64,000 bases of DNA from Phyllobacterium sp. OV277 (GCF_900104355.1 NZ_FNIY01000005.1:62001-126000), one strand, 5' to 3'; shown: positions 23,679 to 33,203, numbered from the stretch's first letter. The notes: a model not told the origin generated them from the letters alone. Program-made: numbers and translations.

Positions 23679-25973
23679 TTAGAGGATTTTATCGAGCGTG
23701 ATCGGCAGATCGCGGATGCGTTTTCCTGTCGCGTGGAAGACCGCGTTGGCAATGGCTGGCGCCACACCAACAATGGGCAATTCACCGACGGCTTTGCCCC
23801 CGAGCACCGAAGCATGATGATCCGGAATGCCGACAGAGATCACCTGAAGGTCGGGAATGTCCGCGTTCGTCGCCACCAGATAATCGCCCAGATTATTATT
23901 GATCACCCGGGCGTTGCGCGGATCAATAATTCCTTCCTCAAGCAGAGCCTGCCCGATACCCATGATGATACCGCCCCGCCATTGGCTTTCGGCAAGTTTG
24001 GGGTTGTACAGGCGGCCTGAATCAAGTGCCGATACCATGCGCGAGACCCGGACCGTGCCAAAGTCCTCATCAACCCGCACTTCGACAAAGTGCGCGCACC
24101 AGCTGTGAAGCGAGTAGCCACCTTCCGTTGGTGACTTCATCGCCATCATGGTCGTAAAGTTATTATAGCGATCTACGGTGTTCTTTTTCTCCTCCGGCAG
24201 GGTATCGCGCAGGGTCTCAATCTTTTCCTGTCCGATATGCTGCATGAAATCGGCGATTGAAATATCTGCCCGTTCGCCGCGCGGTGTCGAGATCGTACCA
24301 TCCGCGATAGTGAGCGTATTCAACTGGAGATCGAGGAACGGCGAGTTGGGATGATTGAGCGCGAGGCCAATCAATTCCTCGCGTGCGGCAAGCGCTGCCT
24401 TATGCACCGCGCCGGTCATAAGGTTGGCAAGTTGCGAGCCGCCCGCCACCGGCGCCCGTGGCAATGCAGAATCTCCAAGCTTCACACGGATCCGGTCAAC
24501 CGGGATACCCAGAACTTCGGCTGCTGTCTGGGCGAGGATTGTGTAGGTTCCCTGCCCCATATCGATGCTGCTGCTTGCCACCTCCGCCGTACCGTCTGCG
24601 AGAATGCGCACCAGAGCCTCGCCCGGTGTGCGCCGCACCGGATAGGTGCCAGCCGCAACACCCCAGCCGATGAGCTGGTTTCCATCCCGCATTGATCTTG
24701 GCGCCGGTGTGCGTTTCGACCAGCCAAAGGCTTTTGCACCTTCGGCAAAAGCTTCCCGCAATTGCCGTGTGGACCACGGTATTTTTGCGTGCGGGTCCTC
24801 TTCAGCATAGTTCAGCAACCGGATTTCTAAAGGGTCCATGCCGATTTCATAGGCAAGCTCGTCGATTGCCGATTCAATGCCGAAAGCACTCGGGTTTTCG
24901 CCGGGTGCCCGCAAGGCCCCCGGAGTAACCGTGTTCAGTGGAATGACATTCTGGCGGGAGCTGAAGTTGGGCACCGCATACATGATCGCGGTCACTGATC
25001 CCAGCGGCTCGACTGCCATTCCAAGCTTGGATGTCTCATTGACCCCGTGTTGGATAATGGAAAGGAGTTTCCCCTCCTTTGTCGCGCCAAGTGCCAATGT
25101 CTGACGGGTGGCCGGACGACCACCATACGCAGTAAATGTCTGCGGCCGCGTGACCGCAAGTTTGACCGGCTTGCCGAGCATGCGCGCAGCAATTGCTGCC
25201 ACGGCCCCATGCGGCAGCGACAATGCTTTGGAACCAAAACCCCCGCCAATATAGGGCGAAATCATCCGCACATTTTCAAAGGGTATACCGAACCATTCAG
25301 CATAGGAGCGGGCCATGCCGTCCACCCACTGGCTTGGCTCCCAAAGGGTCAGCTTGTCACCCTCCCATTGCGCAATAATGCCATGCGGTTCGATAGCAAC
25401 ATTGTATTCGCGCGGGGTTTTGTATTCCTGTTCAATACGCACGGGTGCTTCGGCGAATGCCGTCTCCGCATCCCCCCACGACTTGGTCATGGGATCAATT
25501 GGTACGCCCTCACCGGCCTTGGGGTCCTCAAGACCATAGACATGCTCCGTTTCCTCATAGCTTACCTTGATGAGGGCAGCAGCGGCCGTGGCCTGCTCCA
25601 GCGTTTCCGCCACAACGGCCACTACATGCTGACCATTGAATCTGACAGTCTTCGGCAGTGCCAGAAACGGACCTTCGGGTCCCGGTGTGCCGGCCCATGT
25701 CGTTGCTGATTTCAGGTGGGTGATATTATCAGGTGTCAAGACCAACAGGACGCCGGGCGATGCTTCCGCAGCCTTGCTATCGACTGATTTCACTGTCCCG
25801 GCAGCAATCGTGCTCTGCACGGTGACGGCGTAAACCAGCCCTTCGATCTGATGTTCGATCGCGTAGGTGGCGCGTCCCGTAATTTTTTCCGGGCCATCAA
25901 TGCGTGACAGACGCCCGCCGAGATTGCCATCGGACGCATCACCATGTTTGGATTTAGGCGTTACGAAAGTCAT
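23679..25973 (-). CDS. paoC: Molybdenum-containing aldehyde oxidoreductase, large subunit (PaoC-like)
   Basis: The 764-residue protein is the molybdopterin-binding subunit of the xanthine oxidase family, closest in plan to PaoC (E. coli, 732 residues). It has the a/b hammerhead domain (about residues 30-150, GRATYAIEHQIEGLVYAVTV) and the Mo-cofactor domains (PYIGGGFGSKALSLPHGAVA; TPGALRAPGENPSAFGIESA). The catalytic Glu is seen in GGKAVGELPIVGVAPA near residue 731. It oxidises aldehydes to acids using water, passing electrons through the other two subunits. The start codon overlaps the end of the paoB-like gene by four bases. Confidence 0.93.
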   Translation of the reverse strand: MTFVTPKSKHGDASDGNLGGRLSRIDGPEKITGRATYAIEHQIEGLVYAVTVQSTIAAGTVKSVDSKAAEASPGVLLVLTPDNITHLKSATTWAGTPGPEGPFLALPKTVRFNGQHVVAVVAETLEQATAAAALIKVSYEETEHVYGLEDPKAGEGVPIDPMTKSWGDAETAFAEAPVRIEQEYKTPREYNVAIEPHGIIAQWEGDKLTLWEPSQWVDGMARSYAEWFGIPFENVRMISPYIGGGFGSKALSLPHGAVAAIAARMLGKPVKLAVTRPQTFTAYGGRPATRQTLALGATKEGKLLSIIQHGVNETSKLGMAVEPLGSVTAIMYAVPNFSSRQNVIPLNTVTPGALRAPGENPSAFGIESAIDELAYEIGMDPLEIRLLNYAEEDPHAKIPWSTRQLREAFAEGAKAFGWSKRTPAPRSMRDGNQLIGWGVAAGTYPVRRTPGEALVRILADGTAEVASSSIDMGQGTYTILAQTAAEVLGIPVDRIRVKLGDSALPRAPVAGGSQLANLMTGAVHKAALAAREELIGLALNHPNSPFLDLQLNTLTIADGTISTPRGERADISIADFMQHIGQEKIETLRDTLPEEKKNTVDRYNNFTTMMAMKSPTEGGYSLHSWCAHFVEVRVDEDFGTVRVSRMVSALDSGRLYNPKLAESQWRGGIIMGIGQALLEEGIIDPRNARVINNNLGDYLVATNADIPDLQVISVGIPDHHASVLGGKAVGELPIVGVAPAIANAVFHATGKRIRDLPITLDKIL

Positions 25974-26953
25974 GCCAGACCTCCCATTTTCAGGACAGCA
26001 CGCGTGATAACACGCGGAGCAAGATCAATTTTGTAGTGGTTTGCACCGTGATCAATCGCCCCCTCCATGACAAGCAGACTGGCCTTGCGGACCAATTCCG
26101 GCTCCAGCACTTTGCCGATCAACGCCGCCTCAACCGTGCGGGCTCGCCAAGGTTTGGTTGCAACGCCGCCAAGGGCTATGCGTATGTCGCGGACAGTCGT
26201 GCCATCGGCTTCAAGCTCAAGTCCTACCGCTGCACTGGCAGCGGCGAACTCGTAGGATTGCCGGTCGCGCACCTTGATATAGGTCGAGCGCCTCGCAGCA
26301 GCCGAGGCGGGTATTGTCACTGCCGTAATGATTTCGCCGCGCTCAAACGCATGCTCGCGATCCGGTGTATTTCCGGGAAGCTGGAAGAAATCATCCACCG
26401 CCACTTGTCTTTCGCCCAGATGCACAATTGCATCGAAAGCCACCAGCGCAACGGCCAGATCGCCGGGATAGCCAGCAATGCACGCATCGCTCGTCCCTAG
26501 AACCGCATGATTGCGGGTGACGCCCCCGAGAGCAGAGCAGCCGGAGCCCGGATGACGCTTGTTGCATGCGGGAAACACCGCCGCATCGCGGAAATAGGAA
26601 CAACGCGTCCGCTGCAACAGATTACCGCCGATAGTTGCCATATTGCGGATTTGTGCCGAGGCGGCCAACGCCAGGGATTCCGCTACAGCCGGAAAGGCCT
26701 TTTGAATGGCGGGGTGATCAGCCACCGCGCTCATGCGGGCAAGCGCCCCGATGGATGCCTGCGTTTCGTCAACCTCTATGCCGTCAAGGCCAGCAAGATG
26801 GGTGATATCGACAACGGTGTCAGGTTCGGCAATCCCGCATTTTGCCAGATCGAGCAGCGTCGTGCCGCCAGCGAGCACCATATTGCCCGCCAGCGCGGCG
26901 GCCTTGCGGGCTTCATCGGCAGAATGGGCGCGAAGATAGGAAAAATTCTTCAT
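25970..26953 (-). CDS. paoB: Aldehyde oxidoreductase FAD-binding subunit (PaoB-like)
   Basis: The 327-residue protein has the CO-dehydrogenase/xanthine dehydrogenase FAD-binding motif LAGNMVLAGGTTLLDLAKCG and QIRNMATIGGNLLQRTRCSY. An inserted segment, RCSYFRD with ACNKRHPGSGCSALGG, supplies cysteines for the extra [4Fe-4S] cluster that marks PaoB and 4-hydroxybenzoyl-CoA reductase relatives. The true start is MKNFSYLR, overlapping paoA by four bases; the open frame extends 56 codons further upstream inside paoA in a non-coding frame. Confidence 0.93.
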   Translation of the reverse strand: MKNFSYLRAHSADEARKAAALAGNMVLAGGTTLLDLAKCGIAEPDTVVDITHLAGLDGIEVDETQASIGALARMSAVADHPAIQKAFPAVAESLALAASAQIRNMATIGGNLLQRTRCSYFRDAAVFPACNKRHPGSGCSALGGVTRNHAVLGTSDACIAGYPGDLAVALVAFDAIVHLGERQVAVDDFFQLPGNTPDREHAFERGEIITAVTIPASAAARRSTYIKVRDRQSYEFAAASAAVGLELEADGTTVRDIRIALGGVATKPWRARTVEAALIGKVLEPELVRKASLLVMEGAIDHGANHYKIDLAPRVITRAVLKMGGLA

Positions 26954-27426
26954 GATGCTGCCTCCGCAGCTTCGCGTACCGCGGCCACGATGTGCGAGTA
27001 GGCACCGCACCGGCAGAGATTGCCGGACATATATTCGCGAATTTCGTTGTCGGATTTCGTGTGCCCTTCGCGGATACAGGCAACCGCCGACATGATCTGG
27101 CCGGGGGTACAATAGCCGCACTGAAAGGCGTCGTGCTCCAGAAATGCAGATTGAACGGGATGCAAGCCACCATCGCCATCGGCAAGACCTTCAATCGTTG
27201 TGATTGCCCGCCCTTCAACCTGTGCCGCAAGGGTCAGGCAGGCAAGCACCCGCTTGCCATCAACGTGAACAGTACAGGCACCACACTGGCCCTGATCGCA
27301 GCCCTTTTTGGTTCCAGTAAGGTCAAGATGCTCGCGCAGCGCATCCAGCAGAGTGACGCGCGGTTCAACGGCAAGCTCTCGACTCCTGCCATTTATATCC
27401 AGCTTCAAGTTGATTGTTCCGGTCAT
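26950..27426 (-). CDS. paoA: Aldehyde oxidoreductase [2Fe-2S] subunit (PaoA-like)
   Basis: The 158-residue protein has the two domains of xanthine-oxidase-family iron-sulfur subunits: a plant-ferredoxin [2Fe-2S] site (Cys43, 48, 51 and 63; GCDQGQCGACTVHVDG) and a helical second [2Fe-2S] site (Cys103, 106, 138, 140; CGYCTPGQ and GNLCRCGAY). Start MTGTINLK has GCAGGAG upstream. E. coli PaoA carries a Tat signal; none is seen here from this start, so the enzyme may be cytoplasmic. It is first in the paoABC-like operon, divergent from a TetR gene. Confidence 0.94.
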   Translation of the reverse strand: MTGTINLKLDINGRSRELAVEPRVTLLDALREHLDLTGTKKGCDQGQCGACTVHVDGKRVLACLTLAAQVEGRAITTIEGLADGDGGLHPVQSAFLEHDAFQCGYCTPGQIMSAVACIREGHTKSDNEIREYMSGNLCRCGAYSHIVAAVREAAEAAS

Positions 27427-27613
27427 TATATCGCTCCTGCTTTGCGGATGCAGATTCATTCGACAGCCCGATACCCAAACGCCAAGCGTCAGGAGAAGTT
27501 CACATCGCTGTGCGCTTTACCTACCTGTCAGATGGGTCGAATCGAGGTTACCTGTGTTTAGAGACATGACATTGGGACCCATTCTGCGATAAGAAGGCAA
27601 AAGGACTCCACTT

Positions 27614-27633
27614 AAACGGAGGGGCCTCCGCTT
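27614..27633. promoter_or_regulatory. Probable TetR operator
   Basis: AAACGGAGGGGCCTCCGCTT is a near-perfect palindrome (18 of 20) in the gap between the divergent paoA-like and TetR genes, 35 bases before the TetR start. Similar G/C-rich CGGAGG-type palindromes are used by TetR repressors. Confidence 0.6.
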
Positions 27634-27667
27634 ATCTTAAGAACTTGTTGCTCATGGTCAAGCCCCC

Positions 27668-28333
27668 ATGAGCGTGGAGCAGAATTTGGTCGCCAAGCCA
27701 TCAGAGAATGCCGAGCCACCGCCTTTGAGTGTGAAAGGTATGCGCGCCGATGCGCGTCGCAACCGGGAAAAGCTGCTCGAAGTGGCCGCCGTGGTTTTCT
27801 CCGAACATGGCGTGGAAGGCTCTCTTGAAGATATTGCCCGGCGGGCGGGCGTTGGCATTGGCACGCTTTACCGGCATTTTCCGACCCGCGAACATCTTGT
27901 GGAGGTCGTCTACAAACGCGAGGTTGAGAATCTTTGTGCGGCAGCGGGGGAATTATCGCTGCATCACCCGCCGGATGTTGCGCTTGAAGAATGGATGCAT
28001 CGCTTTGTCGGATATATCGCTGCAAAGCGTGGCATGGCAAACAGTCTGCGCATACTCGTTACCAGCAATTCGGAATTGTTTGCCGGAAGTTCGGGTATGG
28101 TCGCCGTCTCGCTTCGAAAGCTCGTCGAAGCAGCGGCCAATGACGATCTTATCCGCCGGGATATTGACAGCACTGACCTGCTGCACGCCCTGTTTACAAT
28201 CTATTCCATCCCCGACGCTCCCGATTGGCATGAGCGTTCGCGCCGCCTGGTGAAGCTGCTGATGGACGGATTGCGGTGGGGTGCTCGTGACAAGAGTACA
28301 GCCCAACGCGATGAGAGCCCTCGCAATGGCTAG
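27668..28333 (+). CDS. TetR-family transcriptional regulator
   Basis: The 221-residue protein has the TetR helix-turn-helix at about residues 30-75 (AVVFSEHGVEGSLEDIARRA and VGIGTLYRHFPTREHLVEVV) and a C-terminal ligand domain of the SACE_7040/TetR_C_33-like type (RGMANSLRILV). It is divergent from the aldehyde oxidoreductase operon and likely represses it in the absence of an aldehyde or related inducer. A clear ribosome site is not seen before the ATG. Its TAG stop is shared, as CTAG, with the stop of the convergent GntR gene. Confidence 0.92.
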   Translation: MSVEQNLVAKPSENAEPPPLSVKGMRADARRNREKLLEVAAVVFSEHGVEGSLEDIARRAGVGIGTLYRHFPTREHLVEVVYKREVENLCAAAGELSLHHPPDVALEEWMHRFVGYIAAKRGMANSLRILVTSNSELFAGSSGMVAVSLRKLVEAAANDDLIRRDIDSTDLLHALFTIYSIPDAPDWHERSRRLVKLLMDGLRWGARDKSTAQRDESPRNG

Positions 28334-29241
28334 GACTCCATGATGTCCGATACCGCCTCATCGGCAGGCATGGACTGGAGCAGGGTTTCGCGAGCCGAGC
28401 GCAGATGATTACGGCAGGCAATGTCAACTTTCCCCGCATCGCGCGAACGCAAGGCATCGATATAAGCCAGATGCTCTTCCAGGGCTTTGGCGTTGCGAGC
28501 CCGTTCGTTCACCTTTCTCCATTGATAATGGTAGTGAAACACGATGGCGATGACGTCATAGAAATCAATGACAAAGCGATTGCGCGAAGCGGAATGGATC
28601 ATGCGATGAAACCGCTCATCGAGTGCGGAAAAATCCATATAGCGCGTATCGATATCGCTTAGCAGCGCAAGGTGGTCAGCCTCCAGAACATCCAGTTCCT
28701 GAATGGCAGGATGATCATCGGGCAAGTTCAGAAAAGCAACGGCGGAACGCAGCTCAAAAATCTCCCGGATTTCAAAGAGTTCGAGGGCGAATGAGCGGGT
28801 AAACCCCTTTAACACCCAATGGCTGTTCTTGCGTTTTTCAATCAGTCCGAACCGGCTGAACCGGATCAGAAATTCGCGCACGCTTGACGTGCCGACACCA
28901 ATATCGCGGGCAAGTTCAAGCTCGTTGATCTGCATTCCGGGCTGGGCTCCGCCAGCCAGAATGCGCTGCATGAAACTACGCTCGATGATCTCCGACAACG
29001 AGTCCGTTTCCTCATCGGGAAAATAGTCTGATTTGACAGGCTTACGCAGGACTGTCTTGCTGCGCTTTGTCCATTCGATCAGGCCTTTTTCCTCCAGGGC
29101 ACCAAGAATGGCGCGAACCGTGGTCCGGCTGATGCCAAGGCGTGTTCCAAGCTCGGGTTCTGATGGAAGCTCCTCAATATCTTTGAGAAGGCGAAGACAC
29201 CTGTTGTAGCCCTCCTTGAACACCGTATTCTGCTTCGACAT
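28330..29241 (-). CDS. GntR/FCD regulator with two winged helix domains
   Basis: The 303-residue protein is longer than usual FCD-type GntR regulators. Residues about 10-65 form a first winged helix (SEPELGTRLGISRTTVRAIL, then ALEEKGLIEW). Residues about 85-145 form a second (MQINELELARDIGVGTSSVR, then FSRFGLIEK). An FCD effector domain fills about 150-290 (ELFEIREIFELRSAVAF; DERFHRMIHSASRNRF). It is divergent from an aldo/keto reductase and sugar ABC operon whose two promoters share one palindrome, so it probably governs sugar uptake and oxidation. The stop overlaps the convergent TetR stop. Confidence 0.88.
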   Translation of the reverse strand: MSKQNTVFKEGYNRCLRLLKDIEELPSEPELGTRLGISRTTVRAILGALEEKGLIEWTKRSKTVLRKPVKSDYFPDEETDSLSEIIERSFMQRILAGGAQPGMQINELELARDIGVGTSSVREFLIRFSRFGLIEKRKNSHWVLKGFTRSFALELFEIREIFELRSAVAFLNLPDDHPAIQELDVLEADHLALLSDIDTRYMDFSALDERFHRMIHSASRNRFVIDFYDVIAIVFHYHYQWRKVNERARNAKALEEHLAYIDALRSRDAGKVDIACRNHLRSARETLLQSMPADEAVSDIMES

Positions 29242-29352
29242 TCTATTCTTTCATGATCCAGAACCGACCCAGTCCGACCGGGACTTGCAGTTCCGCCTAT
29301 AGTTCGAGCTGATTTGTGTTTTATCCGTAAGAGGCGTTGACGGCAAAATGTA

Positions 29353-29366
29353 TTTTGTCGATAAAA
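29353..29366. promoter_or_regulatory. Operator A of the sugar regulon
   Basis: TTTTGTCGATAAAA is a 14-bp near-palindrome in the divergent gap between the GntR gene and the aldo/keto reductase gene. It differs at two positions from the site at 30471. Confidence 0.6.
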
Positions 29367-29434
29367 GACGAATTGTGCAGATATTGACATGTTAGCTCAG
29401 TGCTCGCACCATTGGTTTGTTCTGGGAGGAACAG

Positions 29435-30421
29435 TTGGATATCCGGAAGATTGGTAAAACGCCGCTGGCCGTGACAACGATCGGCTTTGGTGGGGCAGCT
29501 ATTGGCGGGCTCTATCGCGAGTGCACGCGTGACGCAGCGATGGAAACATTGCAGGCCGCGTGGGATGCTGGATTACGCTATTTTGATACGGCGCCCTTTT
29601 ATGGCTTCGGCCTTTCAGAACGGCGAACGGGTGATTTTCTGCGCGACAAACCGCGTGAAACCTATGTTCTTTCAACGAAGGTTGGCCGGTTTCTGCGACC
29701 TGTTCCGGAAGAGCAGGTCCCCGATCACTCCTACATCAATCCCCTGCCCTTCGCTGTCGACTATGACTACAGTTATGACGGTATCATGCGGTCCTTCGAG
29801 TTCAGCTTTGCGCGGCTGGGCCTGAACAGGATCGATATACTTTACGTGCATGATATTGGCGCCTACACCCATGGTGCCGACAAGAACGCCGTCTACATGG
29901 CCCAGCTGCTTGGAGGCGGACTGAAGGCGTTGGAGGAGCTCAAATCTTCGGGTGCGATCTCAGCCTATGGCCTCGGCGTCAACGAGGTCGAAGTTTGCCT
30001 TGAGGTCGCCGCCAGACACCCGATTGACTGCATTCTGCTCGCGGGGCGCTATTCCCTGCTCGACCGTTCCGCCGAACGCGGCTTGCTGGATATCTGCCGG
30101 AAACAGCAAATATCTCTGGTGATTGGCGGCGTCTTTAACTCAGGCATTCTGGCAACCGGCCCGGTTCCCGGTGCAAATTTTGACTATGGGCCCGCATCAC
30201 AGGACATTCTGGATCGCGTGCGCTCCATGCAGGCAGTTGCAACGAACCATCATGTACCGTTGGCGGCAGCGGCACTTCAGTTTCCGTTCCGCGAGCCGGT
30301 GGTGGCGAATGTGCTGATCGGTACCGCAAAACCGTCGAGTCTCACCCGAAATATCGAGCTTCTTTCAACAGAAGTCCCTGAAAGCGTCTACGCAGAATGT
30401 GAACCCTTCACGATCCGCTGA
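29435..30421 (+). CDS. Aldo/keto reductase (D-threo-aldose/L-fucose dehydrogenase-like)
   Basis: The 328-residue protein starts at a TTG (DIRKIGKTPLAVTTIGFGGA) with GGAGG five bases upstream; an earlier in-frame TTG has no ribosome site. It shows aldo/keto reductase motifs: YFDTAPFYGFGLSERRTGDF with catalytic Asp and Tyr, the Lys in VLSTKVGRFL, and the His in DILYVHDIG. The closest known relatives are D-threo-aldose 1-dehydrogenase, L-fucose dehydrogenase and pyridoxal 4-dehydrogenase, which oxidise the anomeric or aldehyde carbon with NAD(P). The sugar transporter genes follow, so a free aldose is the likely substrate. Confidence 0.9.
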   Translation: MDIRKIGKTPLAVTTIGFGGAAIGGLYRECTRDAAMETLQAAWDAGLRYFDTAPFYGFGLSERRTGDFLRDKPRETYVLSTKVGRFLRPVPEEQVPDHSYINPLPFAVDYDYSYDGIMRSFEFSFARLGLNRIDILYVHDIGAYTHGADKNAVYMAQLLGGGLKALEELKSSGAISAYGLGVNEVEVCLEVAARHPIDCILLAGRYSLLDRSAERGLLDICRKQQISLVIGGVFNSGILATGPVPGANFDYGPASQDILDRVRSMQAVATNHHVPLAAAALQFPFREPVVANVLIGTAKPSSLTRNIELLSTEVPESVYAECEPFTIR

Positions 30422-30470
30422 GATGCTTGCAAAGAATACGCATTTAAATTAGCTTCGCATGATCGATGTT

Positions 30471-30484
30471 TTTTATCGATAAAG
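30471..30484. promoter_or_regulatory. Operator B of the sugar regulon
   Basis: TTTTATCGATAAAG, containing the perfect palindrome TTTATCGATAAA, lies 72 bases before the sugar-binding-protein start codon. It matches operator A at 12 of 14 positions. Confidence 0.65.
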
Positions 30485-30555
30485 AGCGGATTGAAAAGCG
30501 CCCTCTCAATCCGGACATAAGCAAATAAAACCGGCGCTACGAGAGGAACACAACC

Positions 30556-31548
30556 ATGATTTCTACAGGAAAGTGCATCAATCGCAGAACCGTTCTTGGT
30601 ACCGCCGCTCTGGCTCTGCTGGCAGGAATGATATCCGTCGCACCGGTCCGTGCCGCGGATGTAACCATCCCTATTATCGTCAAGGACACGACGTCTTTCT
30701 ATTGGCAGATCGTCCTTGCCGGCGCGCGCAAGGCGGGCAAGGATCTCGGTGTCAAAGTACCCGAGCTTGGGGCCCAGGCTGAATCTGATATTAACGGCCA
30801 GATTTCCATTCTTGAAAATGCCGTCTCCGGCAAACCGGCTGCCATCGTCATCTCCCCCACCGAGTTCAAAGCACTCGGCAAGCCCATTGATGAAGCGGCG
30901 AAATCCGTCAAAATCATTGGCATCGACTCCGCTGCGGATTCCAAGGCATTCACGTCATTCCTGACAACGGACAATGTACAGGGTGGACGTGTGGCAGCCG
31001 ACGGTCTCGCCGCAGCAATCACAGAAAAATATGGCAAGGCTGAAGGCGAAGTGGCTCTCATCACGGCCCTTCCCGGCGTCGGTTCACTCGACCAGCGCGC
31101 CAAAGGTTTCAAAGAACAGCTTGCAGCCAAATATCCCGGTCTCAAGCTGATTGCCGACAAGGTTGCTGACGGTCAGGCCACGACGGGTCTCAACATCACG
31201 ACCGATCTGATCACCGCCAATCCAAACCTGCGCGGTATCTTCACATCCAATCTGATCATGGCTCAGGGTGCGGGTCAGGCCATTGCCGAAAACAAGGCGC
31301 AGGACAAGATCAAGGTTATCGGCTTCGACAGCGATGAAAAGCTGGTCAAATTCCTGTCAAACGGGACATTGGCCGGGCTAATCGTTCAGGATCCCTACCG
31401 CATGGGCTATGATGGCATCAAGACCGCTTTGGCTGCCTCAAAAGGCGAAAAGACAGAGGCCAATGTCGATACCGGTGCAAACCTGATCACCAAAGCCAAT
31501 ATGAACGACAAACGCGCGCAGGAGTTGCTCAACCCCAAGCTTGACTGA
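30556..31548 (+). CDS. Sugar ABC transporter periplasmic binding protein (RbsB type)
   Basis: The 330-residue protein has an N-terminal signal with a twin-arginine-like NRRTVLG and a cleavage region VRAADV, then the RbsB-type fold (cluster B/ pfam peripla_BP_4). Segments such as SGKPAAIVISPTEFKALGKP, then IIGIDSAADS, mark the ligand pocket. Proteins of this type bind pentoses, hexoses or polyols. The gene starts an operon with the ATPase and permease genes; SD is AGAGGAAC. Confidence 0.93.
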   Translation: MISTGKCINRRTVLGTAALALLAGMISVAPVRAADVTIPIIVKDTTSFYWQIVLAGARKAGKDLGVKVPELGAQAESDINGQISILENAVSGKPAAIVISPTEFKALGKPIDEAAKSVKIIGIDSAADSKAFTSFLTTDNVQGGRVAADGLAAAITEKYGKAEGEVALITALPGVGSLDQRAKGFKEQLAAKYPGLKLIADKVADGQATTGLNITTDLITANPNLRGIFTSNLIMAQGAGQAIAENKAQDKIKVIGFDSDEKLVKFLSNGTLAGLIVQDPYRMGYDGIKTALAASKGEKTEANVDTGANLITKANMNDKRAQELLNPKLD

Positions 31549-31580
31549 TCCAGATTTGCTCAACAGTCAGTGGGGTCGCC

Positions 31581-33155
31581 ATGACAGATCATGATATTTC
31601 GCATCGCTCCAGCAGCGGGCAAAGTGAAGATGTATCCGCAGCGGCGGCCCACCTGCCTATTCTGGAATTGCGTGGGCTTGAGAAACAATATCTTGGAACC
31701 CATGCGTTAAAACCTGCCGATCTCGCTTTCAAGGCTGGAGAAATTCACGCCATTGTCGGTGAGAACGGCGCAGGAAAATCGACGCTGATCAAGCTTTTGA
31801 CCGGCGTCATTCCCCGCACTGCCGGTGAAATATTGTTTCGGGGCGAACCCGTAGCGCTGACGACACCGCTGGAAGCGATCCAGCATGGGATCAATGCCGT
31901 GCATCAGGAGGTCGTGCTCTGCCCGCATTTGACCGTTGCCGCCAATATCTTTCTGGGTGAGGAACAGCGCCGTTTCGGTCTCCTGCAGCATCGCCATATG
32001 ATCCGGGAAGCACAGAAAATCCTTGATGATCTTGGCTTTGCACTACCGGCCCATGCGCTGCTAAGCGACCTGACCATCGGGCAGCAGCAATTGATCGCAA
32101 CGGCGCGCGCAGCAACACGCGGCGCACGTTTCCTCATCTTCGACGAACCGACCGCCTATCTGACACGCGAAGAAGCGGCGCAGCTCTTTGCACTGATCCG
32201 ACGCCTGCAGAAAAGCGGCGTCACCATCGTCTATATCAGCCACCGCATGGAGGAAGTGTTTGAACTCGCCGACCGGGTTTCCATTCTGCGCGACGGACGG
32301 TTGGTTGGCACGCGCAATATCGGGGAAACCAACGAGAATGAATTGATCGGCCTGATGATCAATCGTTCAATCGAGCAGATTTATCACAAGGTGCCATTTA
32401 CCTTTGGCAAGACAATCCTTGAGACAAAAAATCTCACCGGCAATGGCTTTGAAGATATCAGTCTTAGCGTGCGTGAGGGCGAAATTGTCGGGCTCTACGG
32501 CTTGATTGGCGCTGGTCGCAGTGAGTTCGTTACAACCATCTTTGGACGCCATCCGAAATCTTCAGGCAAAATTCTCTGGGACGGCAAAGAGGTGCGTATC
32601 GAGCGCGAGCGCGATGCGATCAAACTTGGCATCGCTCTGGCACCGGAGAGCCGCCGCGATCAGGGCCTATGCCTGTCCTTGCCCGTGTCACTCAATCTCA
32701 ATCTGCCGATCTACAAGCAGCTCAGCAGGAACGTTCTGATTTCCCATCGCGAAGAAGCCAGACATGCCGACAATCAGATCTCGGACCTTCGCATCAAGAC
32801 GTCCTCGCGCAGTGCCAGCGCTGCCAGCCTTTCCGGCGGCAACCAGCAGAAAATTGTCATCGGCAAATGGCTCAACCACGGTGCCAAGCTTTTCATTTTT
32901 GACGAACCTACGGTGGGTGTCGATGTGGGCACAAAGGCCGAAATCTACCGGCTGTTCTCGACCCTTCTTGAAAACGGCGCCGGTATCATTCTGATCTCGT
33001 CCTATCTTCCCGAAGTTTATGAGCTTGCCGATACACTGCACGTCTTCAGGCGTGGACATCTGGTGGCAAGCCATCCCCACAAATCCGTCACGCATGAAGA
33101 TATCCTGACCCAAGCGCTCGGCTCAGCATCAACCGACGCCAGCACACGCAATTGA
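31581..33155 (+). CDS. Sugar ABC transporter ATP-binding protein (RbsA/MglA type, two ABC domains)
   Basis: The 524-residue protein contains two nucleotide-binding domains. The first has Walker A GENGAGKSTLIKLL, signature TIGQQQLIATARA and Walker B FLIFDEPTAYL. The second has the usual degenerate Walker A GLIGAGRSEFVTTIFG, the signature LSGGNQQKIVIGKW and FIFDEPTVGVDVG. It powers sugar import through the permease encoded 48 bases downstream. The start has GTGGGG upstream. Confidence 0.95.
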   Translation: MTDHDISHRSSSGQSEDVSAAAAHLPILELRGLEKQYLGTHALKPADLAFKAGEIHAIVGENGAGKSTLIKLLTGVIPRTAGEILFRGEPVALTTPLEAIQHGINAVHQEVVLCPHLTVAANIFLGEEQRRFGLLQHRHMIREAQKILDDLGFALPAHALLSDLTIGQQQLIATARAATRGARFLIFDEPTAYLTREEAAQLFALIRRLQKSGVTIVYISHRMEEVFELADRVSILRDGRLVGTRNIGETNENELIGLMINRSIEQIYHKVPFTFGKTILETKNLTGNGFEDISLSVREGEIVGLYGLIGAGRSEFVTTIFGRHPKSSGKILWDGKEVRIERERDAIKLGIALAPESRRDQGLCLSLPVSLNLNLPIYKQLSRNVLISHREEARHADNQISDLRIKTSSRSASAASLSGGNQQKIVIGKWLNHGAKLFIFDEPTVGVDVGTKAEIYRLFSTLLENGAGIILISSYLPEVYELADTLHVFRRGHLVASHPHKSVTHEDILTQALGSASTDASTRN

Positions 33156-33203
33156 TCTGTTCCGCCGCGATTATTCGCTTCGACTATCTGGAGATTTGTC
33201 CCG

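Noticed and set aside
27427-27600. Repeated TACCTGT near the paoA-like promoter as a second operator
   Set aside because: The repeats are short and not symmetric; the palindrome at 27614 is a better operator candidate.
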